From Gracilaria gracilis (Eukaryota > Rhodophyta > Florideophyceae > Gracilariales > Gracilariaceae): a DNA stretch of 64,000 nucleotides. Each line of letters begins with the position of its first letter. Positions within the stretch are counted from its first letter, which is position 1. The stretch lies in contig JARGSG010000017.1 in NCBI GenBank assembly GCA_030374805.1, positions 310,001 to 374,000 of the forward strand. Direction: 5' to 3'. Shown piece after piece: positions 9,154-18,954 of the stretch. The position numbers and the translations under genes were made by a program. The notes beneath the pieces are model-generated. The model was not told where the DNA came from, did no database searches, and was given only the letters and a program-made list of their open reading frames with translations.

Positions 9154-10932
9154 CTATCTCGATTCACGCAGTTTCATCCTGCTGCCACTGCGCTTCTTTT
9201 GTATAGGCGTTTGCAAACGCCCAGGACTAAGCGTTCTAGAAGCGCTCCGTCTAGCCGGTCCCTCAAACTGTCGTTTTGCATTCACAAACTGTAGAACCGT
9301 GGTAATAGCCAAACCACAATTCTCTCCGTGCGCATGACGCCATTCGTCCAGTCGCTTCTCCTCCAAAAACTGGCTCCATCCCAGCCCCGGGTATCGCTCC
9401 AGCTTGCCTTCAAATCTCAAGTTCTCCAAAAACCCATGCGACGAATCACTCCATTGCTTCGAACTATCGCACGTACAGTTTCCTTCTGTGGCCCGACACT
9501 TGACGCGCACGATCTCGTGGCGCGCGTCGTTCTTCAACGGCTTGTTCTCTCGATTCCAGATGTGAACAAACAAGGAAACTTCTCGCCCCTCGCCTTTGCG
9601 TACGTGTAAATAACATACATAAGGGCCACATGGAACGTGTTCTGTTTGGAAACTCCACACCTGCTGCTTGAGCAGACGTTGCAATGGAATGTTCCATGGA
9701 ATACGAACCTCCAGCGCGGCGGTTTGCGGCGCATACGAAGCAAGCGCGGCCAGACGAACCGCTCGTGAGCTCCACGATCTGCTCGCACCCTCGTTGCCAA
9801 ACACACCAGCCACATCAATGTCATCCCACGATAGTTGGCTGAGCATACCCGACAATTGATCATCCGTAGCATCACTTTGCCGTTCATAGTATCTCAGGAT
9901 TATATCAAGAAGATATTCATCATACTCTCCAGGCGAATACAATGAAATGCAATGCAAAACATGGCTCATCATCTTTTGGTTGAATATAGTCTTCCATAAC
10001 ACAGGCGTGCTGGTCGGGTTTGCTTCCCTCACAGCCCGAAGACGCGGATAGAGTACATCGAAATGATGCCCCACAGCGATGCAAAAGTATCGTCGAAAAG
10101 GTTCTGGCGTCTCCTCATGCGCCACCAGCGGAAGAAATGTTCGGATGCCCAAACCACCAGCCAACAAGTCCTGGTCCATCACGTATGCAAACGTGGCGTG
10201 ATACAAATCTGTAAGGTTCCATCGATGGGCGGTGGTAGCAAGTGAAACCAATTCATCAAACGTGAGATAGTTGAATCGAATCTCTTCGCAGTAAAGGAAT
10301 TTGATGACGATCGCAAAAGTGCGCGGAGTATCATGTTCGGAAAGATCGTATGGATCTGGGCGGCGATAAGGGTGATCAGGATCCTCGTCAACCGACACTT
10401 TTTTTTCAGGGAGCTCAGCACTCGGTTTCTTGACCGAATCATGCGCGTCGGCATCGCCTATGGTGCGCTCTTCGGTGTCGTTCTTCTCAGCGTGAGCATC
10501 ATCATCATCAGCAGCAGCGCCATCCGCCATGGGCACATCGTTGCCAACCGCGCCATCGGCATCGGATTTGTTCGCAGCGGGAGAGGCAACAAGCTCCGCA
10601 AGCGGGCCGCCAACCCAAGCCAATCTTGAGTAATGCACGGCGACCTGTTGTCTGCTGACATCGGTAACGTTGGGAAACCTAAACCACATGAGATTGTCGG
10701 TGATTCTCCGACGAGACAGGCCGGCACAGTACGAGATGAAATAATCGCGTTTCGGGGCGAACGAGTGCTGATCCAGAACCCAGTTGCCCACGGGGGTGGA
10801 CGGAGGGGGCGCGGGCCATACGGTCTTGGTCGGGGACGGAAGCGTTGTGGGCTTGGTGGGCGACGGGATGAGATTCTCGCGCTTGGGCTTGGTGGGCGGC
10901 AATGGCGGCGCTTCGGACGCGGTGGTGGTCAT
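9154..10932 (-). CDS. BTB/POZ-like domain protein
   Basis: I choose the start at MTTTASEAPP (592 residues); an in-frame Met lies 17 codons upstream. The first 40 residues are a Pro/Thr/Lys-rich tail. A probable split BTB fold follows: WFRFPNV and QVAVHYSRLAWVGGPLAELV, an acidic insertion (about 120-190), then TPRTFAIVIKFLYCEEIRFNYLTFDELVSLATTAHRWNLTDLYHATFAYV, which matches the second half of a BTB domain. A BACK-like helical region follows (LWKTIFNQKMMSHVLHC). The C-terminal part (residues 400-560) looks like a beta-rich ligand domain with several Trp and Cys. BTB proteins are often cullin-3 adaptors, which is the likely role. The acidic insertion inside the BTB fold is unusual. Confidence 0.65.
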   Translation of the reverse strand: MTTTASEAPPLPPTKPKRENLIPSPTKPTTLPSPTKTVWPAPPPSTPVGNWVLDQHSFAPKRDYFISYCAGLSRRRITDNLMWFRFPNVTDVSRQQVAVHYSRLAWVGGPLAELVASPAANKSDADGAVGNDVPMADGAAADDDDAHAEKNDTEERTIGDADAHDSVKKPSAELPEKKVSVDEDPDHPYRRPDPYDLSEHDTPRTFAIVIKFLYCEEIRFNYLTFDELVSLATTAHRWNLTDLYHATFAYVMDQDLLAGGLGIRTFLPLVAHEETPEPFRRYFCIAVGHHFDVLYPRLRAVREANPTSTPVLWKTIFNQKMMSHVLHCISLYSPGEYDEYLLDIILRYYERQSDATDDQLSGMLSQLSWDDIDVAGVFGNEGASRSWSSRAVRLAALASYAPQTAALEVRIPWNIPLQRLLKQQVWSFQTEHVPCGPYVCYLHVRKGEGREVSLFVHIWNRENKPLKNDARHEIVRVKCRATEGNCTCDSSKQWSDSSHGFLENLRFEGKLERYPGLGWSQFLEEKRLDEWRHAHGENCGLAITTVLQFVNAKRQFEGPARRSASRTLSPGRLQTPIQKKRSGSRMKLRESR

Positions 10933-12168
10933 TTCGGAACGGCGGATCGACGGCGGTTGAGCGGGATCACAGCGACGGTTCAAGTGGGGGGGAGCGGCGT
11001 GGGCGGCGAGTGATGGATGACTGCGGCTGCGTAACCGGCGCGGAAAGCGGACGAGGCGTTTAGGTTATGAGGTGTGCAGAGTGCGGGCCGGGATCCGTAA
11101 GATAACCGTGTCCTTGCTTGCTTGGCTCCCAACGGTTATCATAGATACAACTATAGATGGGGGGAGGGGAGCGCAGGCGTCGGTTTGTTGATCCAGATCT
11201 GTGCTGCTGGTGTGCGCGTTTTGGCGCCAAGCGCATTTTCGAGAATCTTTTTTCGCGCCGATTTGGGTGCTCTGCAAATCAAATGGCTAACGCTGAACAG
11301 TTTACCAGTTCAGGTGTCACGTCCTCGCAGTGTATAAACTGTGCTCCGTGAAGCAGTCGCGTCGCCGACCGCGTTCAAGAAACTATTTAAGGTTAGAGCA
11401 TGCGATGGCGGTAATGCCGGCAGCGTAGCGCTGCGGCAGGGGCTGCGCAATGTCATGGTACATACATCATGTGTGTTGAGCCGATAGCAAATCTCTTACG
11501 CGATTACTAGAGCGCTTCGGGCTGAGGTGGCCTTCTTGTGTGGAACAACCATCCAAGAGATGCAATCTGAAACAATCTGCTGTAGACATGTCGTTAAAGA
11601 GTCTCACCACTATGAATAAGCTATATGGATAAACTGATGTTATTGTTTATGGCGAGATGCGTAAACGCGTAAACTGATAGATACGCTCCTTGACAATGCT
11701 CGTAGTCTCCACGCCCGCACTGTCCCGTAGCGATACTGGTCAACGTACTGATTCTGTACTCGTGCAACGTATGTTGCCTCCGTATTTCTCCGGCACGGTC
11801 ATCATGATGGAACACCACGTCAACTGCACTGTACAATCTATTGCTCTGCGCCGCTGCCAGTGTTGCCTGCGGTGATGAAGCGAATTTCATGGGGAGAGAC
11901 AAGAGGGACAGCAGAAAAACATATTACACAACTATATTTGCGTCCGTGACATTTTTCTTGCTTCCTATCAACAAATCGTCTCACATTCCCATCAACACCG
12001 CTCACTATACGACACGCTGCAACGTACAGTAAAGTTATGATATGAGAGCAACGATCCGCCCCTCCAGTCTCGCCCCCAAAACAGTCTATCAAAAACGCCG
12101 GAGCATGAAACTGCCCCGATAAACTAAAGCTATTACACAAAAACCAAAACAAATGCAACTCGTTCCCT
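10933..12168. other. Intergenic, no supported gene
   Basis: Holds the upstream region of the BTB-like gene and the 3' flank of NDC80. Short open frames on both strands (for example 11122-11337, 11621-11902) have no domain, signal peptide or matching splice sites. I see no repeat. Confidence 0.4.
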
Positions 12169-13977
12169 TCATTCCTCATCCATTAAAGCAGCTCGCCGTC
12201 CTTCAAAATGCTTGCGAACGTTTGCCAGTGCGTTTGTCCCGGCTCTTTGATGATGCTCGAAAGCCAAGTTACAAAGCTCCGTGTTCTTTGTCCATCGTTC
12301 CTCATATCTGTTACACATGTGCCTGTACTCATTCATCTGATCTTCCAAATCCTTGAATTCCTTTAACCTACATCTCATCAATTCATGCAGTCGTTTTCGC
12401 TCTGCCTTTACTTTCTCACCTCCCTCCAAAACCATTTCATGTCGTTGGCGCAGCAGCTCATTATTGTGCGTTTTCTTCTCTTGATAGTCCGTTTCAAGTT
12501 TGCTCTTCTTCGCCTCAAGCATGCCCAAAGAGTGTCTCAAGAACATGAGACGTTCTTCAATCTCGTCCCCCCGTTCCTGCAAAACGTGAATCTCTTCCCG
12601 CAATCGGGGCGCCCTCGCCGCGTATTCCTCCTTTAGCGCCATCAGCTTTGGTACAATATCCCGCTTCACATCCTTGTCTAGCACGCTTTGTTGCAAGTCG
12701 TCACTCAAGTTGAGCTTCATAGTGTGTTCATCAAGCTGTAGCGTTTCGATCGATTTGTTGTACAACTTCAAAACCTCCACCAACTCTGCCTGAGAGATGC
12801 ACACCAGTTGTTGGGCGTCCGTACGTTCCGCATCGGCATTGACACGGTCGGAAGAAGCTTTTGCGAGCGCCTTTCTCAACATGTCCCTTTCGGCCGACAT
12901 TTGTTCCATATCGATCTCATGGCGCTCCTGTCGATCCAGCACGTCAGCGAGTCGTTGCTTTTCTTGCTTGAGCTGAGTGATTTCGATATCCAAGTTGGCC
13001 ACCTCCGCCTCCTTTTCCCTCAACAGCTTTCGCACCGCCTTGGCGTGCTCCATGAGCGAGGGAATGAGCAGCTTGAATTTGTTGATGTTGGTCGCAAGCG
13101 ATTCCTTATGCTCCATGATGAGTTTGAGCGGCGACGGCTGCGTCTTCAAGGCATGCAAAGTGGCGGCCAGCTGCTCGCGGTCCGACGACAGCTTCTCAAT
13201 CTCTCGCTGGCGCTTCTCGTTCTCGGCGGCGAAATGGTGCTGCAGCTGGTCATCCAGCTCGGGAAAGGTGTCGGCGCCCTTGAGAAACTGGTCGTACGCC
13301 AGCTCGGTGTTGTCGCAAAACATGCGCTCGCGGCGCGTGTGCGGGTCCATGGCAGAGCCGGAGGCGTGCGCGGCGACGTAAGCCTCGGTGTACTTGAGCA
13401 TGTTGACGAGCCAGGTGAGCACGCCCAGCAGGGCGGGCCAGGTATGCGGCGAGCCGACGGCGCTGAGCGCGCCTTTGGAGATGGAGAACGGGTAGCCCAA
13501 GGCGCGCAACAGGGCCGGAATCTCGTCCTCAAAGCGCTTGATGAAGGTGTAGGTGGGGTCAAGACGGCGCATCAGGAACAGAAAGAGCGCCTGAAAGTCC
13601 TTTGCGGACGGCGAGGTGAGCATCTTGGGCGAGATGGGGTGCTCGTAGCCGCGCTCGATGACAAAGGCGATGAGCTGCTTGGCGCAGGTGTGCATGTAGG
13701 CGCGCTCGTTGAGCGGGCGCGGGTCGGTGCGTTTGACCGTGCGCGACAGCGCGAGCGACGAGCGCGACAGCGAGCTGTGGCGGTGCTTTGCGGCGGCGGC
13801 GGCGGCAGCCGCGCCGCCCGTGGAGCGCTTGCGGCCGAAGGACGGAAAGGCGGAGGCGCGACGGTCGTCCGAGGCCTTGGAGGCGGCCAGACTGGCGCGC
13901 GCGCGCGACGGCAGGCCGGCCGACGAGCGGCTGTTGAGGCGACTGCGCGACAGTGCGCCCAGCGTGGAGCGTTCCAT
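12169..13977 (-). CDS. NDC80: Kinetochore protein NDC80/HEC1
   Basis: Starting at MERSTLGALS the protein has 602 residues, close to the usual size; the upstream in-frame Met adds a Pro-rich stretch and is less likely. It is the microtubule-binding subunit of the four-protein NDC80 complex at the outer kinetochore. The first 85 residues are a basic, Ser/Arg-rich tail that fits Aurora-type regulation. The calponin-homology domain follows (about 90-215): DPRPLNERAYMHTCAKQLIAF, SPKMLTSPSAKDFQALFLFLMRRLDPTYTF, EIPALLRALGYPFSISKGALSAVGSPHTWPALLGVLTWLVNMLKY. The rest is coiled coil with heptads (QREIEKLSSDREQL, VANLDIEITQLKQEKQRL). It is uninterrupted by introns, a useful host marker. Confidence 0.95.
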   Translation of the reverse strand: MERSTLGALSRSRLNSRSSAGLPSRARASLAASKASDDRRASAFPSFGRKRSTGGAAAAAAAAKHRHSSLSRSSLALSRTVKRTDPRPLNERAYMHTCAKQLIAFVIERGYEHPISPKMLTSPSAKDFQALFLFLMRRLDPTYTFIKRFEDEIPALLRALGYPFSISKGALSAVGSPHTWPALLGVLTWLVNMLKYTEAYVAAHASGSAMDPHTRRERMFCDNTELAYDQFLKGADTFPELDDQLQHHFAAENEKRQREIEKLSSDREQLAATLHALKTQPSPLKLIMEHKESLATNINKFKLLIPSLMEHAKAVRKLLREKEAEVANLDIEITQLKQEKQRLADVLDRQERHEIDMEQMSAERDMLRKALAKASSDRVNADAERTDAQQLVCISQAELVEVLKLYNKSIETLQLDEHTMKLNLSDDLQQSVLDKDVKRDIVPKLMALKEEYAARAPRLREEIHVLQERGDEIEERLMFLRHSLGMLEAKKSKLETDYQEKKTHNNELLRQRHEMVLEGGEKVKAERKRLHELMRCRLKEFKDLEDQMNEYRHMCNRYEERWTKNTELCNLAFEHHQRAGTNALANVRKHFEGRRAALMDEE

Positions 13978-14406
13978 GGCGGCGGCGCGGGCGGGGGAGG
14001 GGGGGCGACGACGGTGAGGATGGCGGGGGAGGAAGGCGGGGGAGGAAGGCGGGGGAGGGAGCGAGGCGGCTGCTCTGCTGTGCGTGGTGGCGCGCTCGCG
14101 AGCTGTGGGCTGTGAGAGCAACAGCAGCAGCTGCCACAGTTCAAATATTTAAACTTTTGAAACGAACGCATTTGGCGCGTTGTGGCTGTGACGTGTTTGG
14201 GCGGTGCCAGCACACGTGTGCACGTGTGTCGACGTTGGGGCGAAAGCGGCGTTTCGGAAGACGCGAACAAGAGCGTGGAAGAGCCGTGCGACGTCCGCCA
14301 AAGGCGCCAAGCGTTTGACGACGCCGCCACCAGAAGTAGTGGCGCGCGCGCAGCGCCATGTGAGCAACAGCTGCCCCCAACAACAACTCAAAGTCAAAGC
14401 TCAGCC
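13978..14406. promoter_or_regulatory. Divergent promoter region
   Basis: About 430 bases between the NDC80 and Hint-protein starts. An A/T-rich patch (ATATTTAAACTTTTGAAACG, near 14143-14162) could be a core promoter for either gene. CACACGTGTGCACGTGTGTC (near 14212-14231) holds two CACGTG E-box/G-box palindromes. Confidence 0.45.
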
Positions 14407-14450
14407 ATGACGGTGGCGCCGCCGTGGCTGCTGCGCGCCGCCGCGCTGCC

Positions 14451-14481
<31 letters not shown>

Positions 14482-15792
14482 TGCGTACGCCCAAGCAGCG
14501 GCGTGTCGCTGCAGGCGATCCGCATCCAGACGACGTTCGTGGCGCTGCCGCCGTCGCGCGGCGCGTGCGCGCAGAGCATCACGCACCGGCGCATGGCGCT
14601 GTACCGCGGCATCAACCGCGCCGACCCGAACGGCACGTACGACGGGCTGCTGTGGCGCCACCTGCTGGTAAACGGGCAGCCGTGCGCGTCCACGCACGAC
14701 GCGCTACACTCCACGCTGTTCGAGGCGCAACCGTCGCCGTCGCCCGCCGCGCCAACCGACGCCACGTCGCCGTGGTTCCTGGTCGGGTCCGACAACGCGC
14801 CGCGTCGCTGCGACGCCTTTTCCACGCGCTTGCGCGCGTCGTACCTGTTCACGGACGACCTGCCGCGCTTCCGCGCGCGGCTGCTACGCGACGGGCTGCT
14901 AGGCGCCGACGCGGGCGCCGACGCGAAGCGCGGCACCGTGTTCATGTTCGCCGTGCCGTTCGGCTCGCAAAGCACGCTGCAAGGGCCGCCGTGCGCGTAC
15001 GTGCAGCAGGCGCGCGCGCAGGGCGTGCTGCCCGTGGCGGGCGCCGACAACGACGCGCCGCCGGACGTTGTGCTGGACGATGGCGACGCAGACGCTGCGC
15101 CGTCTTCCGACGTGCTGCGCGGCGACGAGCCGGACGAGGACGAACAAGACGACGGCGGCCCGGCGTGCCTGGCCGCGCACACGGAGCTGCTGCTGGCGGA
15201 CGGCTCCGCGCGCCGCGTGGATCAGCTTCGTCGCGGCGACGCCGTGGCCGGCGCCGACGCCGTGGCGGGCGGCGACGGCGACGAGGTGCTGTCGTTCAGC
15301 CACTGGGACGCGCGCGTGCGCACCACGTTCGTGCAGCTGCACGTGCTGCTATACGCGCGGCGCGGCGGCGCGTATAAAGTTAGCAGCACGACGACGCTGG
15401 AGCTGACGCGCGACCACGTGCTGCTGACGGCGGACGGACGTGCGCTGCCCGCGCGCGCCCGCGCGGCGGCGCGGCACGCGGCCTGCGCGCGCTGCGCGCG
15501 CTGGCGGCGGCGGCCGTGGTGAACGGCAGCGCGCTGGTGACGCGGCGCGGCGTGTTCGCGCCCGTCCACCAGCTCCGGGCTGCTGGTCAGCAGCGCCGGC
15601 GTCGTCATCAGCTGCTACAGCGACGCGCTGCCCGCCGCCGCCGCGCACGCCGCGCTGGCGCCCGTGCGCGCCTTTGCGCCGCGCGCGCGCGCCCACGCCG
15701 ACTGGGGGCTTGCCGCCGCCGACGCCGCGCGCCGACTGTACGTCGCTGCTGCTGCGCTGCGCCGCGCGTTTCTCGCTTCGCCGCCGCTGTAA
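14407..15792 (+). CDS. Secreted protein with hedgehog-type Hint (Hog) domain
   Basis: A signal peptide with a ten-leucine core (residues 1-31) is followed by a secreted domain of about 220 residues of unknown family (RRMALYRGINRADPNGTYDGLLWRHLL), then an acidic linker. A Hint domain begins at Cys254: CLAAHTELLLADGSARRVDQLRRGDAV, with the TxxH motif as TRDH. Hog signs continue to the stop at 15792: RRGVFAPVH and then GLLVSSAGVVISCYSDALP. The open frame first ends at 15522. The middle piece reads in another frame, and the piece from 15571 returns to the first frame. Two compensating indels in a very GC-rich tract, sequencing error, or slight decay would explain this. Hint domains self-cleave at Cys1, so release of the N-terminal domain is expected. 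Confidence 0.7.
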
Positions 15793-16042
15793 ACGGTAGA
15801 TCGCACATATGCCACAGTGGCACTCAGCTCCGTGTTTGTAAAAGCTCCGCGCCGCACCCCCAAAATAGAGCCGTTGAACGTTGCGCTCCGCCAACGCGAG
15901 CGCGCGCGCAGATACTTTGACGCACTTTTGCCGTCGTGTATCTGCGTCGTCTCTCTCCCGATTCCCGAAGCGAGAGCCGCTGTACGCTGCGCTTCCACAC
16001 CTCCCGTCCCCCTTCCTCCCCCCGTCGCCCCGCGCCCGCGCC
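15793..16042. promoter_or_regulatory. Promoter/5' leader of the peroxiredoxin-like gene
   Basis: A 250-base spacer between two plus-strand genes. An in-frame ATG at 15881 would add 54 residues of poor coding quality to the next gene, so I treat this stretch as leader or promoter. No clear TATA box is seen. Confidence 0.4.
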
Positions 16043-18649
16043 ATGTACCGCTCCGCGCAGCACGTGCTCCAGTCGCGCCTCGACGCGCGTCAGCCCACCG
16101 TGCTAATCTTCTACCGCGGCGAGCGCTCCTTCTTCTGCAAGCAATGGCTGCGCCGTTGGCTGTCCATCCGCGGCCTATCGCCGCGTCTGCGTCGTCTCGA
16201 CGTCGCGCTGCTGCTCGTCAGTTCGCAAAGCCAGGGAAAGGCATTCAGCGTCGCCGATCAACTGGCGCGCTCGCGCCCCGATCTACACCCCAACGTGCAC
16301 TTCCTGGGCGACCCGGACAACGCCGTCGTGCAGCTGCTGCGGCAAGCCAATCTCCCCGCGCCCGTCGTCACCAACCCCCACCTGCACCGCGCGCACGGCT
16401 GGCTCTTCGAGCACGGCATGGTGCAGCCCGCTGTCGTCGCGCTCTTCCAACACGCCGCGCTGTACCACTGGTGTAGCCGGCCCTCCTTCCTCAACGGCGC
16501 CGGAAAGCTCGACCGCCCCGACCCGTGGCACGTGTGGGACGCCATCGAGTCGCAGCTGGAGAGCCTCACCAAGCCGCACCGCCTTGTCGTTCGCCCGCCG
16601 CTTCACTCGCCGCCGTCGCCGGCCTCGCTTCCCCCCAACGCCGCCGCCGCCGCCACCTCCTCCACCGCTGACACGCCGCAGTCGCCCGTGCTGTCGGACC
16701 TCAACGCCGCCCCGCACCCCGTGCACGTCGTCGAGGCCAAGCTGCTGCCCGTCGCGCGCCCCGCCGCCGCTGCCGCCTCGGAGCGAGCGTCCACGCCCGA
16801 GCAGCAGCAGCCGCCGAGCGCCTCCGTGCGCTCGCTGTCGTCGTCCACCGTCAACGGCGCGTGCTACCAGCCCGATGGCAGCCACCACGTGCTGCCCATC
16901 CCGCGCATTCTGGAGCACATGTTTTCGGCGCACGCCGCCCAGCCGCAGCTGCACACGTCGTCGTGGTACGACCGCGTCGACACCGAGCTCAACGCGTCGC
17001 AGCGCAAGCTGCATCAGTTCGGCGCCGAGCACAGCGCCGCCTCCGACGCGCTGCCGTGCGACCGCCTGCAGCTGCTTGGCAGGATACACGGCTCGCAGTC
17101 GTCGCTGCAAAGCAGCGCGTCGTCGGACTATCGCTCGCCAGAGCCGCTGCTCACCACCCCGGACAAGCTAGAGCGTAGTCGCTTTAGTAGCTACATGCTC
17201 AACGATGAGTATGCGTCGTCGGAGACCGATGCCGTATCCATCAAGGACATGAGGGACGCGCATGACAGTGATGAGCATCAGTATTCGCAGCTGTTTGCAC
17301 GCGTGAGATCGTTGGAATGCCATAGCACTAACCGCAGCTTTCGGAGCCTGCTCAACACCGAGTCTCAGGCGCCGTCGTCGGCTGATTTTCGCGAGCCGCT
17401 TGAAGGCAGCAACACCTCGCTCGGCTCCGACGTGGTGGATTCTGTCATACGAAAGGTACGCTCCGTTCGCACGTCGGACTCCAACATGATGAATCAGTTC
17501 CGCGACGCCATTTCTTTCCCGTCCATTCGAATCGACGAGGAGGCAGAGCACTTGGAAGCAGGCGTTTTCGACATTCTCAAGGAACTGTCCGATCATCTCA
17601 ACATTCAAGAGAAACGAAGCAGCAGGAAATCGCTCAAGTCCACAGCGCTTCGGCCCCTCAACTACGTGGCGGAGTCTTGTTCCCCCGAAGGCGCCATGCG
17701 CTCCCTCGAACGAAAGAGCAGCGTGGAAACGGGTCCGGCGACAAGCACGTCATTCAGAAACGTGCCGCGGGTGGGCATTCGCGACTACTCTACAGTGGGT
17801 ACAAACGAGCCGCTGCCGGTGCGAAGGGACCGAACCACAAAGGGCATCATACCGGAGCCGGGCGCAGCGCAACCCAGCACAAAGTCTGTGGGGTCGCTGG
17901 CGTCCGAAGACGTGCCCGCCGCGCTGAGCATACAAGAGGGCGAGAGCGACATGCTACGCTACACAGTGTCGCTGCAATCAGACGCGAGCGCCGACGACAG
18001 AGCACCGCTCGTGCACGTGCACTCTGCGCACATCTCGGACGACGGCGACGACGAAGACCGCGTGTCCGAGACGCACATCCACGACGAGTACGAAGCATAC
18101 GACGAGCTGCTGGTCGCCGAGTACGAAGTGGAAGAACGCGTCGAGGAACAGCAATCCGGCGCGAGTAGAGCCGGCGCGCCGCGCGATCGCCCGCTGTCCA
18201 TCGGCGCGCTACACGCGTGGGCGGACGAGGACCGCGAGGAGCTGCGCGCCATCAAGAGCGAGACGTCGCCGCTCGACAAGGCGCTCGACAAGCAGCACGG
18301 CGCGCCCGGCGTGCGCGGCGCGTTCGGCGTGCTGCGACGCAGCGTGCGCTGCGACGACGGCGCGCGCCCGCGCAGACTCGACTCGCTCAAGGCGATGCTG
18401 CTGCGCCGCGGCCGCGCCGTGCACGACGGCGACGACGACCTGCACCGGTTGGCGTCCGGCGCCAGTGCCGCCGGCGCCGGCACCGGCTATGGCGCGTGTG
18501 GCGGCACGGCGAACGCGGCGGGCGCGGCGCGGAAGACGGCCAGGCTGGAGCGACGGTGGTGGAGCAGGCGGCGCGACGGCGAGAAGGCGCTCGTCGTTAC
18601 CGCTGGCATGGGCTCGTTGTGGCGCTCGCGGCGCAGGCCCATGCGATGA
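16043..18649 (+). CDS. Peroxiredoxin-like (AhpC/TSA-type thioredoxin fold) protein with long disordered tail
   Basis: Started at MYRSAQHVLQ, 868 residues. Residues 20-200 resemble the AhpC-TSA_2 thioredoxin fold: TVLIFYRGERSFFCKQWLRRW, LLLVSSQSQGKAFSVADQL, then NVHFLGDPDNAVVQLLRQANLP. In that family the active site reads W-C-P-F-C; here the first Cys is replaced and only the second (FFCK) remains, so peroxidase activity is doubtful. Residues 220-750 are low complexity, Ser/Pro/Ala rich, with acidic patches and no clear domain. The last 90 residues are basic with many Arg. It may be a scaffold using a redox-fold module. Its function is unknown. Confidence 0.65.
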   Translation: MYRSAQHVLQSRLDARQPTVLIFYRGERSFFCKQWLRRWLSIRGLSPRLRRLDVALLLVSSQSQGKAFSVADQLARSRPDLHPNVHFLGDPDNAVVQLLRQANLPAPVVTNPHLHRAHGWLFEHGMVQPAVVALFQHAALYHWCSRPSFLNGAGKLDRPDPWHVWDAIESQLESLTKPHRLVVRPPLHSPPSPASLPPNAAAAATSSTADTPQSPVLSDLNAAPHPVHVVEAKLLPVARPAAAAASERASTPEQQQPPSASVRSLSSSTVNGACYQPDGSHHVLPIPRILEHMFSAHAAQPQLHTSSWYDRVDTELNASQRKLHQFGAEHSAASDALPCDRLQLLGRIHGSQSSLQSSASSDYRSPEPLLTTPDKLERSRFSSYMLNDEYASSETDAVSIKDMRDAHDSDEHQYSQLFARVRSLECHSTNRSFRSLLNTESQAPSSADFREPLEGSNTSLGSDVVDSVIRKVRSVRTSDSNMMNQFRDAISFPSIRIDEEAEHLEAGVFDILKELSDHLNIQEKRSSRKSLKSTALRPLNYVAESCSPEGAMRSLERKSSVETGPATSTSFRNVPRVGIRDYSTVGTNEPLPVRRDRTTKGIIPEPGAAQPSTKSVGSLASEDVPAALSIQEGESDMLRYTVSLQSDASADDRAPLVHVHSAHISDDGDDEDRVSETHIHDEYEAYDELLVAEYEVEERVEEQQSGASRAGAPRDRPLSIGALHAWADEDREELRAIKSETSPLDKALDKQHGAPGVRGAFGVLRRSVRCDDGARPRRLDSLKAMLLRRGRAVHDGDDDLHRLASGASAAGAGTGYGACGGTANAAGAARKTARLERRWWSRRRDGEKALVVTAGMGSLWRSRRRPMR

Positions 18650-18954
18650 CGCGCGCCGCTACGACGGAGCGCGGCGAGTGGAAGCCCGGCTCTGACGCAC
18701 GCGGCGCGGCGCTGAGCGCGCGTGCTTTTTGTATGCAAGCAACGTGAGAAGCTGTGGCAGCTTCAGTTTTGAGCCGCCGTGTTATAATTCAGGTGGTAAA
18801 CAATGCGGGGAACGATGCGCATCGCCATCGTTAACGATTACTTGCCGACTTGTTCACTTGTGGAAAGCCAACGAGGCGCAATTGCGCTCCAACCACTGCG
18901 AGAAAACGCACCTCGCCGCACTCACATTGCACCTGCAGCCAATCTCCGCGGTCA
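18650..18954. other. Convergent intergenic spacer
   Basis: About 305 bases between the 3' ends of the peroxiredoxin-like gene and the Cys-rich gene to the right. I see no further gene or repeat. Confidence 0.4.

Noticed and set aside
12808-14115. 435-codon plus-strand ORF over NDC80
   Set aside because: NDC80 on the minus strand is unmistakable; the plus frame is low-complexity Gly/Arg/Ala.
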